A stretch of DNA of 64,000 nt, from contig NZ_JABBGK010000006.1 in NCBI RefSeq assembly GCF_012927355.1, forward strand, positions 62,001 through 126,000, in the 5' to 3' direction. The notes under the pieces are model-generated. The model had not been told where the DNA came from. It searched no databases and saw nothing but the letters and a program-made list of their open reading frames with translations. Within the stretch, counting starts at the first letter, position 1. Each line of letters starts with the position of its first letter. The stretch is from Rhizobium terricola. Its GTDB lineage: Bacteria; Pseudomonadota; Alphaproteobacteria; Rhizobiales; Rhizobiaceae. Made by a program: the position numbers and the translations under genes. Shown piece by piece: positions 54,445-62,748 of the stretch.

Positions 54445-55320
54445 TCAGCCGCGCAGCATTTCGATGATCGCAGAGAAGTCGCGCCCGCCATTGCCCTGCT
54501 TGTCGAACAGGTCGAAGAGCTGGGCCGCTTCAGCGCCGAGCGGGGTCGCCGCGCCGGCGGCAAGGGCTGCTTCCTGCGCCAGCTTCAGGTCCTTCAGCAT
54601 CAGCGCTGCGGCAAAGCCGGGCTTGTAGTCATTGTTGGCGGGCGAGGTCGGCACCGGGCCAGGCACCGGGCAGTAGGTGTTGATCGACCAGCACTGGCCG
54701 GACGAGGTCGAGGCCACGTCGAACAGCGCCTGGTGGCTGAGGCCGAGTTTTTCGCCGAGCGCGAAGGCCTCGCAGACGCCGATCATCGAAATGCCGAGGA
54801 TCATGTTGTTGCAGATCTTGGCCGCCTGTCCTGCGCCGTCGCCGCCGCAATGGACGATCTTCCGCCCCATGGCTTCGAGCAAGGGTTTGGCGCTCGCGAA
54901 GGCCGCGTCGCTGCCGCCGGCCATGAACGTGAGGGTCCCGGCTGACGCTCCGCCGGTACCGCCGGAAACCGGTGCGTCGAGCGACAGGCAACCGGCACCC
55001 GCGGCGAGCTCATGGGCCTTGCGGGCACTTTCGACGTCGATGGTGGAGCAGTCGATCAGCAGGGTTCCGGCAGTCGCGGCCTTGACGAGTGCGCCCCAGA
55101 CAGACAGCACATGCGCGCCCTTGGGAAGCATGGTGACGACGGCATCGGCGCCGGCGACGGCCTCGTCGAGTGAAGTTACGGGTGAGATGCCGTTTCCGGC
55201 GGCGGTCTTCAGGATATCGGCCGACAGGTCGAAGCCCTTCACAGAATGGCCGGCCTTTACGAGGTTGGCGGCCATCGGCCCGCCCATGTTGCCTAGTCCG
55301 ATGAATGCAATAGTGGCCAT
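54445..55320 (-). CDS. mmsB: 3-hydroxyisobutyrate dehydrogenase
   Basis: The 291-residue NAD-dependent enzyme oxidises 3-hydroxyisobutyrate to methylmalonate semialdehyde in valine breakdown. It has the Rossmann motif IAFIGLGNMGGPMAANLVKAGH, the substrate motif LDAPVSGGTGGASAGTL and the catalytic Lys in GDGAGQAAKICNNMILG. It lies 23 bp behind the GMC oxidoreductase gene at the end of the liv-type operon. Related beta-hydroxyacid dehydrogenases are an alternative, but length and motifs fit MmsB best. Confidence 0.88.
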   Translation of the reverse strand: MATIAFIGLGNMGGPMAANLVKAGHSVKGFDLSADILKTAAGNGISPVTSLDEAVAGADAVVTMLPKGAHVLSVWGALVKAATAGTLLIDCSTIDVESARKAHELAAGAGCLSLDAPVSGGTGGASAGTLTFMAGGSDAAFASAKPLLEAMGRKIVHCGGDGAGQAAKICNNMILGISMIGVCEAFALGEKLGLSHQALFDVASTSSGQCWSINTYCPVPGPVPTSPANNDYKPGFAAALMLKDLKLAQEAALAAGAATPLGAEAAQLFDLFDKQGNGGRDFSAIIEMLRG

Positions 55321-55343
55321 CTTGGTCTCCTTGGTCCTTCGCG

Positions 55344-56939
55344 TCAGCGATTGTCTTCCAGGATCATGGCCGCCGCCTTTTCGGCGATCATGATCGTGGG
55401 GGAATTGGTGTTGCCGGAGGTGATCGTCGGCATGATCGAGGCGTCGGCGATCCGGAGCCCCTTGAGTGCCCGAAGCCTCAGCCGCGGATCGACGACGCTC
55501 TGGTCGTCCGAACCCATGCGGCAGGTGCCGACCGGGTGGAAGATCGTCGTGCCGATGTCGCCGGCGGCGCGCGCCAGGTCCTCGTCGGTCTCGTAAGCCG
55601 GGCCCGGCTTGAATTCCTCCGGCCGGTAACGCGCGAACGAAGGTTGGCTGGCGATTTTGCGGGTCAGCCGGATCGACCGGACCGCGACATCGCGGTCGGC
55701 GGGCGCGGAGAGATAACGGGGCGCTATGACGGGTTGGGCGGCGAAGTCCGGGGCAGTTGCGTGGACAGAACCGCGGCTTTCTGGCCTGAGGTTGCAGACG
55801 CTTGCCGTCATCGCCGGGAAGGGATGGACCGGCTCGCCGAACTTTTCGAGCGTGACGGGCTGGACGTGGTATTGCAGGTCCGGCGTTTCCTTGTCGGGCC
55901 CAGAGCGGGTGAAGATGCCGAGCTGGCTCGGCGCCATGGCCATGGGTCCGGAACGCTTCAGCAGATATTCCAGCCCGATCGAGGCCTTGCCGATAAGGCT
56001 CGAGGCCTTCTCGTTGAGCGTCGGTACGCCGGTGACCTTGAAGGCGAGGCGGAGTTGGAGGTGGTCCTGCAGGTTCTCTCCGACATCGCGGACTTCCTTG
56101 GCCACCTCGATGCCGGCATTCTGAAGGACCTCGCCGCGGCCGATGCCGGAGAGTTCGAGGATATGGGGCGAGCCGATCGCGCCGGCGCAGAGCACGGTTT
56201 CGCGCCGTGCGACAAAGCGCTTCGTCACACCGTCATGATGGACCTCGACCCCTGTGACGGCGCCATCGGCGATGACGAGGCGCTTGACATGGGCCTTGGT
56301 GAGGACGGTCAGGTTGCCACGCTTGACGGCAGGGCGCAGGAAGGCCTTGGCGGTGTTCCAGCGGATGCCGGAACGCTGGTTGACGTCGAAGTATCCGGAA
56401 CCTTCGTTGGTGCCGCGGTTGAAGTCGGCGGTCTCGGGAATGCCCGCTTCCCTGGCCGCCTGCTGGAAGGCCTCCAGGACGACCCAGCGGACGCGGGCCT
56501 TTTCGACCCGCCATTCGCCGCCCGCGCCGTGCATGTCGTCGGCGCCCTTGTAGAAGTCCTCCGATTTGCGGAAGAAGGGCAGGATCTCGTCCCAGCCCCA
56601 ACCCTCGCAGCCCATCTGGCGCCACTGGTCATAGTCACGGGCCTGACCACGCATGTAGATCATGCCGTTGATCGAGGAACAGCCGCCGAGCACCTTGCCG
56701 CGCGGATAGCTGAGCGAGCGTCCGTTCAGGCCCTCTTCCTTCGCGGTGGAAAAGCACCAGTCGGTGCGCGGGTTGTTGATGCAATAGAGATAACCGACGG
56801 GAATGTGGATCCAGTGGTAGTTGTCGCTGCCGCCGGCCTCAAGCAGCAGGACGCGGGTCGTGCGGTCGGCGGCAAGCCGATTGGCCATGACGCAGCCGGC
56901 CGTGCCGGCGCCGATGACGATATAGTCGAAGCTTTCCAT
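55344..56939 (-). CDS. GMC-family oxidoreductase (choline/alcohol dehydrogenase-like)
   Basis: The 531-residue FAD enzyme has the dinucleotide motif DYIVIGAGTAGCVMANRLA, LLLEAGGSDNYHWIHIP, GKVLGGCSSINGMIYMRGQ (GMC signature 1), AGAIGSPHILELSGIG (signature 2) and the C-terminal HPVGTCRMG (active-site His) and TITSGNTNSPTIMIAEKAA. It oxidises an alcohol whose identity is not evident; BetA and polyethylene-glycol dehydrogenases are in the family. It is 92 bp after livM and upstream of mmsB in the same direction, so it may act on an imported compound feeding the valine-type branch. Confidence 0.87.
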   Translation of the reverse strand: MESFDYIVIGAGTAGCVMANRLAADRTTRVLLLEAGGSDNYHWIHIPVGYLYCINNPRTDWCFSTAKEEGLNGRSLSYPRGKVLGGCSSINGMIYMRGQARDYDQWRQMGCEGWGWDEILPFFRKSEDFYKGADDMHGAGGEWRVEKARVRWVVLEAFQQAAREAGIPETADFNRGTNEGSGYFDVNQRSGIRWNTAKAFLRPAVKRGNLTVLTKAHVKRLVIADGAVTGVEVHHDGVTKRFVARRETVLCAGAIGSPHILELSGIGRGEVLQNAGIEVAKEVRDVGENLQDHLQLRLAFKVTGVPTLNEKASSLIGKASIGLEYLLKRSGPMAMAPSQLGIFTRSGPDKETPDLQYHVQPVTLEKFGEPVHPFPAMTASVCNLRPESRGSVHATAPDFAAQPVIAPRYLSAPADRDVAVRSIRLTRKIASQPSFARYRPEEFKPGPAYETDEDLARAAGDIGTTIFHPVGTCRMGSDDQSVVDPRLRLRALKGLRIADASIMPTITSGNTNSPTIMIAEKAAAMILEDNR

Positions 56940-57031
56940 GTCTTACCCCGAGGGACACCGTTCCCGGCCCGAAGGCCGAGAATTGTCATTTCGCAATTTC
57001 AAATACTGTTTCGGGCGTCGATCGGCCGCGC

Positions 57032-58042
57032 TCAGACGCGGTGGTCGAAGCCCAGCTTGCGGCCGAGCCGCGATCCGTAGAACTCGCCGATCAGGCCGCG
57101 TCGGAAGAGCAGCACGCAGACCATGAAGACCACGCCGGTGATCACGGTCACGGGGAAGTCGGAGGTCGCGAGGAAGTTCTGCAGCGCAACGACCATGCCG
57201 GCGCCGAAGATCGGGCCGATGATGGTGCCGATGCCGCCGAGCAGGGTCATCAGCACGACTTCGCCGGACATCTGCCAGGTGACGTCGGTCAGGGTGGCGA
57301 ACTGGAAGACCAGTGCCTTGACCCCGCCGGCGAGGCCGGCCAGAGCCGCCGACATGACGAAAGCGCCGAGCTTGTAGTGGACGACCGAGTAGCCGAGCGA
57401 GATGGCGCGGTTCTCGTTCTCGCGGATCGACTTCAGGATCATGCCGAAGGGAGAGTTGATGAAGCGCCAGATCACGGCCATGGCGACAAGGAAGACAGCC
57501 AGCACGAAATAATACATGTTGGTGGTCACCGAGAGATCGATCACGCCGAACAGGTGGCCGCGCGGCACCGACTGGATGCCATCCTCGCCATGGGTGAAGC
57601 TCGACTGGAGGCAGAAGAAGAAGAACATCTGCGCCAGTGCCAGCGTGATCATGGTGAAGTAGATGCCCTGGCGGCGGAGTGCGATCAGGCCCATCAGCAG
57701 ACCGAGGAACGATGCCCCCGCGACGCCGATCAGAATGCCGACTTCCGGCGGCACACCCCATTCCTTGACCGCATGGGCGGTGAAGTAGGCCGCCCCGCCG
57801 AAGAAGGCGGCATGGCCGAAGGACAGGAGCCCGGTATAGCCGAGAAGCAGGTTGAAGGCGCTGGCGAAGAGGGCGAAGCACAGAAGCTTCATCACGAAGA
57901 TCGGATAGACCAGGAAGGGCGCCACGACGAGCAGCACCAGCATGATGGCGAGAAGCGCATTGCGCAGCAGCAGGGCCTGCGGGTGGGCGGCGACGGTGTT
58001 TGCGTCCGAGACGGCGGGTGCGTGGTGGGACATGTCAGACAT
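57032..58042 (-). CDS. Branched-chain-amino-acid-type ABC permease (LivM-like)
   Basis: The 336-residue inner-membrane protein has LivM motifs: NLLLGYTGLLSFGHAAFFGGAAYF, LIALRRQGIYFTMITLALAQM and GGIGTIIGPIFGAGMVVALQN. It overlaps livH by 8 bases. The ligand may be a branched-chain amino acid, amide or other compound; the following GMC and MmsB genes point to an alcohol or branched acid. Confidence 0.9.
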   Translation of the reverse strand: MSDMSHHAPAVSDANTVAAHPQALLLRNALLAIMLVLLVVAPFLVYPIFVMKLLCFALFASAFNLLLGYTGLLSFGHAAFFGGAAYFTAHAVKEWGVPPEVGILIGVAGASFLGLLMGLIALRRQGIYFTMITLALAQMFFFFCLQSSFTHGEDGIQSVPRGHLFGVIDLSVTTNMYYFVLAVFLVAMAVIWRFINSPFGMILKSIRENENRAISLGYSVVHYKLGAFVMSAALAGLAGGVKALVFQFATLTDVTWQMSGEVVLMTLLGGIGTIIGPIFGAGMVVALQNFLATSDFPVTVITGVVFMVCVLLFRRGLIGEFYGSRLGRKLGFDHRV

Positions 58043-58922
58043 CCTTCCCGAAGAGGCCTGCCGGACGCAGGATCAGTACGATGGCCATGATCACGAAGAT
58101 CACGATGTTGGAGGCTTCGGGATAGAACACCTTGGTCAGGCCTTCCGCGATGCCGAGCATATAGCCGGTGACGATCGCCCCCATGATCGAGCCCATGCCG
58201 CCGACGACGACCACGGCAAAGACGACGATGATGATGTTCGTGCCCATCAGCGGCGAGACCTGGTAGATCGGGGCCGCGAGCACGCCAGCGAAGGCGGCAA
58301 GCGCTGCGCCGAGTGCGTAGGTGAGCGTGAGCAGCAGCGGCACGTTGATGCCGAAGGACTGCACGAGGACCGGGTTTTCGGTCGCGGCGCGCAGATAGGC
58401 GCCGAGCTTGGTCTTTTCGATCAGCAGCCAGGTCGCGAAGCAGGCGAGCATCGACAGGATGACGACCCAGCCGCGGTAGATCGGCAGCACCATGAAGCCG
58501 AGGTTGACGGCGCCCTGGAGCTGCGACGGAGCCGGATAGGGCTGGCCGGAGGCGCCGAAGAAGTAGCGGAACGTGCCCTCGATCGTCAGCGCGAGGCCGA
58601 AGGTGAAGAGCAGGCCGTAGAGATGGTCGAGCTTGTAGAGCCTGGATAGCATCGTGCGTTCGATCGCCGCGGAGACCAGCCCGACGATGACCGGCGCTGC
58701 GACGAGCGCGACCCAGTAGCTCGCACCGCCCTTGGTCAGAAGCAGCAGCGCGACGAAGGCGCCGAGCATGTATTGCGCGCCATGGGCGAAGTTGATGACC
58801 CGCAACAGGCCGAAGATGACTGCGAGGCCGAGGCTCAAGAGCGCATAGAAGGAACCGTTGATCAGGCCGATCAGAAGCTGGCCGAGGAAGGCCTGCAGGG
58901 GAATGCCAAATATCATAGTCAT
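58035..58922 (-). CDS. Branched-chain-amino-acid-type ABC permease (LivH-like)
   Basis: The 295-residue permease has LLIGLINGSFYALLSLGLAVIFG, RVINFAHGAQYMLGAF and GGMGSIMGAIVTGYMLGIAEG, typical of LivH. A second in-frame ATG six bases downstream is possible. It lies 4 bp after the LivF-like ATPase gene. Confidence 0.9.
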   Translation of the reverse strand: MTMIFGIPLQAFLGQLLIGLINGSFYALLSLGLAVIFGLLRVINFAHGAQYMLGAFVALLLLTKGGASYWVALVAAPVIVGLVSAAIERTMLSRLYKLDHLYGLLFTFGLALTIEGTFRYFFGASGQPYPAPSQLQGAVNLGFMVLPIYRGWVVILSMLACFATWLLIEKTKLGAYLRAATENPVLVQSFGINVPLLLTLTYALGAALAAFAGVLAAPIYQVSPLMGTNIIIVVFAVVVVGGMGSIMGAIVTGYMLGIAEGLTKVFYPEASNIVIFVIMAIVLILRPAGLFGKDV

Positions 58923-58926
58923 TGTC

Positions 58927-59628
58927 TCAGACCCCCAGAACCTTGTTGAGCATGTCCATGCGCTCGGGTAGCAGGCCGACCGGGAATTCGGCGACCATCT
59001 GTCCGTGATCCATGAGGTAGAAGCGGTCGGCGACCTTGGAGGCGAAGCGGAAGTTCTGCTCGACGAGCACGACGGTCATGCCGCGCTCCTTGAGTTTCAC
59101 GAGAACCTCGCCAATGCGCTGGATGATGACCGGGGCAAGGCCTTCGGTCGGTTCGTCGAGCAGGAGGCAGCGGGCGCCGGTGCGCAGGATGCGGGCCATG
59201 GCCAGCATCTGCTGTTCGCCGCCGGACAGCTTGGTGCCCGGGCTGTTGCGGCGTTCCTGGAGGTTGGGGAAGAGTTCGTAGATTTCCTCGAGGCTCATCC
59301 CGCCTTTGGCGACAACGGGGGGGAGCATCAGGTTTTCCTCGACCGAGAGCGTCGCGAAGATGCCGCGCTCTTCCGGCACGAAGCCGAGCCCGGCGCGGGC
59401 CGTCTTGTGCAGCGGGATCGACATCATGTCCTGGCCGGCAAAGGTCACTTCGCCCGACCGCTTGCGCAGGATGCCCATAATGGTCCTGAGCGTCGTGGTC
59501 TTGCCCATGCCATTGCGGCCGAGAATGCAGATCATTTCGCCTTCGTTGACGTAGAGATCGACGCCGTGAAGGACGTGGCTTTCGCCATACCAGGCCTGAA
59601 GCCCGGCAACGTTCAAGAGCGGTGCCAT
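58927..59628 (-). CDS. Branched-chain-amino-acid-type ABC ATPase (LivF-like)
   Basis: The 233-residue ATPase has Walker A GRNGMGKTT, the Q-loop region GLGFVPEERGIFATLSV, signature LSGGEQQMLAMARIL and Walker B CLLLDEPTEGLAP. Its ATG overlaps the stop of the LivG-like gene by one base (TAATG). Confidence 0.9.
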   Translation of the reverse strand: MAPLLNVAGLQAWYGESHVLHGVDLYVNEGEMICILGRNGMGKTTTLRTIMGILRKRSGEVTFAGQDMMSIPLHKTARAGLGFVPEERGIFATLSVEENLMLPPVVAKGGMSLEEIYELFPNLQERRNSPGTKLSGGEQQMLAMARILRTGARCLLLDEPTEGLAPVIIQRIGEVLVKLKERGMTVVLVEQNFRFASKVADRFYLMDHGQMVAEFPVGLLPERMDMLNKVLGV

Positions 59629-60407
59629 TAGTCCTCCGTGCCCATGTAGGCGGTGCGCACGCGCGGATCCTGGCTGACGGTGGCGTAGTCGCCTTCGGCG
59701 ATGATCTCGCCGCGTTGCAGGACGGTGACGTGGTGGCAGATGTCGGCGACGACCGAGAGATTGTGCTCGACCATCAGCACGGCGCGATGGCGGGCGACTT
59801 CGCGGATGATGTCGGCCACCATGCGCACGTCTTCCTGGCCCATGCCGGCCATCGGTTCGTCGAGCAGCAGGACTTCAGGGTCGAGCGCAAGGGTCGTTGC
59901 GATCTCCAGCACGCGCTTGCGGCCATAGGACAGGTCGGCGGCGCGGGTGTTGCGATAGGGCGTGAGACCGAGTTCGTCGATCAGGACTTCCGCCCGGCCG
60001 TTGAGACGGTCGAGCGAAGAGAGCGGCAGCCAGAACTGGACCGCCAGTTCATTGGGCCGCTGGAGGGCGACGCGGACGTTTTCGAGCACGGTCAGGTGCG
60101 GAAAGACGGCCGAGATCTGGAACGACCGCACCATGCCCATGCGCGCGATCTTGTCGGGCTTGGTGTTGGTGATGTCGGTGCCGAGAAGGGTGATCTTTCC
60201 CCGGGTGGGCTGCAGGAACTTGGTCAGGAGGTTGAACACCGTCGTCTTGCCGGCGCCGTTCGGCCCGATCAGGGCATGGATACGGGCGTGGTGGACGTCG
60301 AGGTCGACGTTGTTCACGGCGGTGAAGCCGAAGAAGTCCTTGCCAAGACCGCGGGCGGAAAGGACCACCCGCGGCTCGTCCTGCTGGTGCACAGGATCAT
60401 TGCTCAT
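59628..60407 (-). CDS. Branched-chain-amino-acid-type ABC ATPase (LivG-like)
   Basis: The 259-residue ATPase has Walker A GPNGAGKTT, MVRSFQISAVFPHLTVLENV, the signature region LSYGRKRVLEIATTLAL (LSYG in place of LSGG, common in LivG) and VLLLDEPMAGM. It is 25 bp behind the binding-protein gene. Confidence 0.9.
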   Translation of the reverse strand: MSNDPVHQQDEPRVVLSARGLGKDFFGFTAVNNVDLDVHHARIHALIGPNGAGKTTVFNLLTKFLQPTRGKITLLGTDITNTKPDKIARMGMVRSFQISAVFPHLTVLENVRVALQRPNELAVQFWLPLSSLDRLNGRAEVLIDELGLTPYRNTRAADLSYGRKRVLEIATTLALDPEVLLLDEPMAGMGQEDVRMVADIIREVARHRAVLMVEHNLSVVADICHHVTVLQRGEIIAEGDYATVSQDPRVRTAYMGTED

Positions 60408-60432
60408 CTATTCGTCCGCGTTCTTCGGTTGC

Positions 60433-61635
60433 TTACTTGACCAGGGGGCAGCCGGACTGGGCCGGATCCTTGAAGGCCTTGTCGCCGGGGATGGTCGCGA
60501 GGACCTTGTAGTAGTCCCACGGAATGTCGCTCTCGCCCGGCTTCTTCACTTCCATCAGGTAGACGTCGTGGATCATGCGGCCGTTCGGGCCGACCTTGCC
60601 GTTCTTGGCGAAGACGTCGTTGACGGGAAGTTCATGCAGCTTGGCGGCGACCGCCTCGGTCTCGTCGGTGCCGGCGGCCTCGATGGCCTTCAGGTAGGAC
60701 GTGACGGCCGAATAGGTGCCGGCATGGACCATGTTCGGCATGGCGCCGGTGCGTTCGAAGAAGCGCTTGCCGAAAGCGCGGCTTTCGTCGTCGCGGTTCC
60801 AGTAGAAGGCTTCGGTGAGCGTCAGCCCCTGAGCGGCTTCAAGTCCGAGGCCGTGAACTTCCGCGAGAGTGAAGAGCAGTGCTGCCAGGCGCTGTCCCCC
60901 GGTGACGATGCCGAATTCAGCTGCCTGCTTGATGGCGTTCTGGGTGTCCATGCCGGCATTGGCGAGGCCGACGACCTTTGCGCCGGAGGACTGCGCCTGC
61001 AGCAGGAACGAGGAGTAGTCGGTGGTCGCCAGCGGGTGGCGAACGGAACCGAGCACCTGACCGCCCTTCTCCTTGACGACGCCGCTGGTGTTCTCTTCGA
61101 GCGAATAGCCGAAGGCGTAGTCTGCGGTCAGGAAGAACCAGCTGTCGCCGCCCTGGTCGACGATGGCGCCGCCGGTACCGACGGCGAGGGCGTGGGTGTC
61201 ATAGGCCCAGTGGAAGCCATAAGGGGTGCACTGCTTGCCGGTCAGGTCGGTGGAAGCAGCACCGGTGTTGATGGTGATCTTCTTCTTCTCGTTCGAGAGC
61301 GCCTGCACGGCGAGGCCGACCGAAGAGGTGGTGAGCTCCATGATGGTATCGACCTGCTCGGTGTCGTACCACTGGCGAGCGATGTTGGAAGCGATGTCCG
61401 CCTTGTTCTGGTGGTCGGCGGTGACGACCTCGACCGGGACGCCGAGAACCTTGCCGCCGTAGTCCTCGACCGCCATCTTGGCGGCTTCGTAGGAGAACTT
61501 GCCGCCGAAGTCGGCATAGACGCCGGACTGGTCGTTCAGGATGCCGATCTTCACCTTGCCGTCCGACGGCTCGGCGAGAACCGCCGTGCTTGACGCCAAT
61601 ACGATAGCCATGGACGCGATGAGCTTGTTGCGCAT
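60433..61635 (-). CDS. Branched-chain-amino-acid-type ABC binding protein (LivK-like)
   Basis: The 400-residue protein has a signal peptide (LIASMAIVLASSTAVLAEPS) and a type I periplasmic binding fold (VKIGILNDQSGVYADFGGKF, VEVVTADHQNKADIASNIAR, FFLTADYAFGYSLEENTS). It matches the LivK/AmiC-like group with broad ligands. It is first of a seven-gene operon (livK-G-F-H-M, GMC, mmsB). An inverted repeat lies 32 bp upstream of its start and a matching one near the divergent LysR gene. Confidence 0.9.
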   Translation of the reverse strand: MRNKLIASMAIVLASSTAVLAEPSDGKVKIGILNDQSGVYADFGGKFSYEAAKMAVEDYGGKVLGVPVEVVTADHQNKADIASNIARQWYDTEQVDTIMELTTSSVGLAVQALSNEKKKITINTGAASTDLTGKQCTPYGFHWAYDTHALAVGTGGAIVDQGGDSWFFLTADYAFGYSLEENTSGVVKEKGGQVLGSVRHPLATTDYSSFLLQAQSSGAKVVGLANAGMDTQNAIKQAAEFGIVTGGQRLAALLFTLAEVHGLGLEAAQGLTLTEAFYWNRDDESRAFGKRFFERTGAMPNMVHAGTYSAVTSYLKAIEAAGTDETEAVAAKLHELPVNDVFAKNGKVGPNGRMIHDVYLMEVKKPGESDIPWDYYKVLATIPGDKAFKDPAQSGCPLVK

Positions 61636-61666
61636 TTGATCTCCTCCCAGAGTGCAGGTCGCGAAC

Positions 61667-61684
61667 CTGTTCAAAATTGACCAG
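61667..61684. promoter_or_regulatory. Operator copy 1 in the livK/lysR divergent promoter
   Basis: CTGTTCA, AAAT, TGACCAG: a 7-base inverted repeat with one mismatch, 32 bp before the livK start. Same motif as at 61775-61792. Confidence 0.55.
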
Positions 61685-61774
61685 CCGTACTCCTCAGAAC
61701 GGCATGTCATGCGGCATGATCCCGGAATAGTTGGGTTGACGCAAGCGCAGAGCTTAACTAATTGCAAACAGGGT

Positions 61775-61792
61775 CTGTTCATTTTTGAACAG
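61775..61792. promoter_or_regulatory. Operator copy 2 in the livK/lysR divergent promoter
   Basis: CTGTTCA, TTTT, TGAACAG: a perfect 7-base inverted repeat ending 11 bp before the LysR start, overlapping the expected ribosome-binding region (GGGAGG follows at 61794). Confidence 0.6.
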
Positions 61793-61803
61793 AGGGAGGA
61801 ATC

Positions 61804-62733
61804 ATGAGCAATGCGAGTTTCACCTGGGACGATCTGCAGTTCTTCCTTGCTGTGGCGCGGACAGGACAGCTATCCACCGCGGCGCGGCAGCTGAGATCCA
61901 GCCATGCAACGGTATCGCGAAGGATCGACCGGCTCGAGTTTGCCTTGAAGGTCAAGCTGTTTGAACGCAATCCGCGCGGCTATGTGCTGACGACGATGGG
62001 GCAGCGCTTCATCGAGACGGCGGAAAAGATCGAGCAGGAGACCGAGCGTCTGCAGGCCGATCTCGCCGGCGGTGCGACGGGGCAGCGTGGCGTCGTCCGC
62101 CTGTCGGCTCCGGAGGGGTTTTCCAACTTCTTCTTCACGCACACCTTGCCGGATTTCACCGGTCGCCATCCGAGCATCTCACTCGAACTGGTGACGATCC
62201 AGCAGATCATGGCGCTGTCGCGCAAGGAGGCCGACGTCGCCGTGGTGCTCGATGCGCCGAAGGGTGGTCCCTATTTTTCCGAAAAGCTCACCGACTACCA
62301 CCTGAAGATCTACGGCACGCGTGACTATCTCGCCCGGCGCGGCGAGCCGAGGACGCGCGACGATCTGCTGGAACATGCCTTCATCGGCTATATCCAAGAC
62401 ATGATCTTCGCGCCGGGGCTCGACTATCTCGGCGACATCCATCCGCGCATCCGGCCGAACTTCCAGAGTTCCAGCATCTTCTCGCAGCTCACTGCGACGC
62501 GCAGCGGGCTCGGGCTCTGCGTGCTGCCGATCTTCATTGCCGAGCAGTATCCGGAACTGCAGGTGGTGCTGGAGGACGACGTCGATCTCTGCCGCCACTA
62601 CTGGATCGCCTGCCATCACGATCTGCGGCAGGTGGCGCGGGTGCGCACGGTGATCGAATTCCTGCGGGATGTCGTCCATGGGAGCGGTGGATCGTTCACC
62701 GGACGGCCTGTGGCAAGCCGTCCGGCATCGTAA
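61804..62733 (+). CDS. LysR-family regulator divergent from the liv-type operon
   Basis: The 309-residue protein begins MSNASFTWDDLQFFLAVART and has the wHTH AARQLRSSHATVSRRIDRLE and a C-terminal effector domain. GGGAGG precedes the ATG. It is divergent from livK and shares the paired operators at 61667 and 61775, so it probably controls the transporter and itself. The effector is unknown. It is convergent with the mutase gene, 15 bp apart. Confidence 0.88.
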   Translation: MSNASFTWDDLQFFLAVARTGQLSTAARQLRSSHATVSRRIDRLEFALKVKLFERNPRGYVLTTMGQRFIETAEKIEQETERLQADLAGGATGQRGVVRLSAPEGFSNFFFTHTLPDFTGRHPSISLELVTIQQIMALSRKEADVAVVLDAPKGGPYFSEKLTDYHLKIYGTRDYLARRGEPRTRDDLLEHAFIGYIQDMIFAPGLDYLGDIHPRIRPNFQSSSIFSQLTATRSGLGLCVLPIFIAEQYPELQVVLEDDVDLCRHYWIACHHDLRQVARVRTVIEFLRDVVHGSGGSFTGRPVASRPAS

Positions 62734-62748
62734 GCGGAGCTCCGACGC

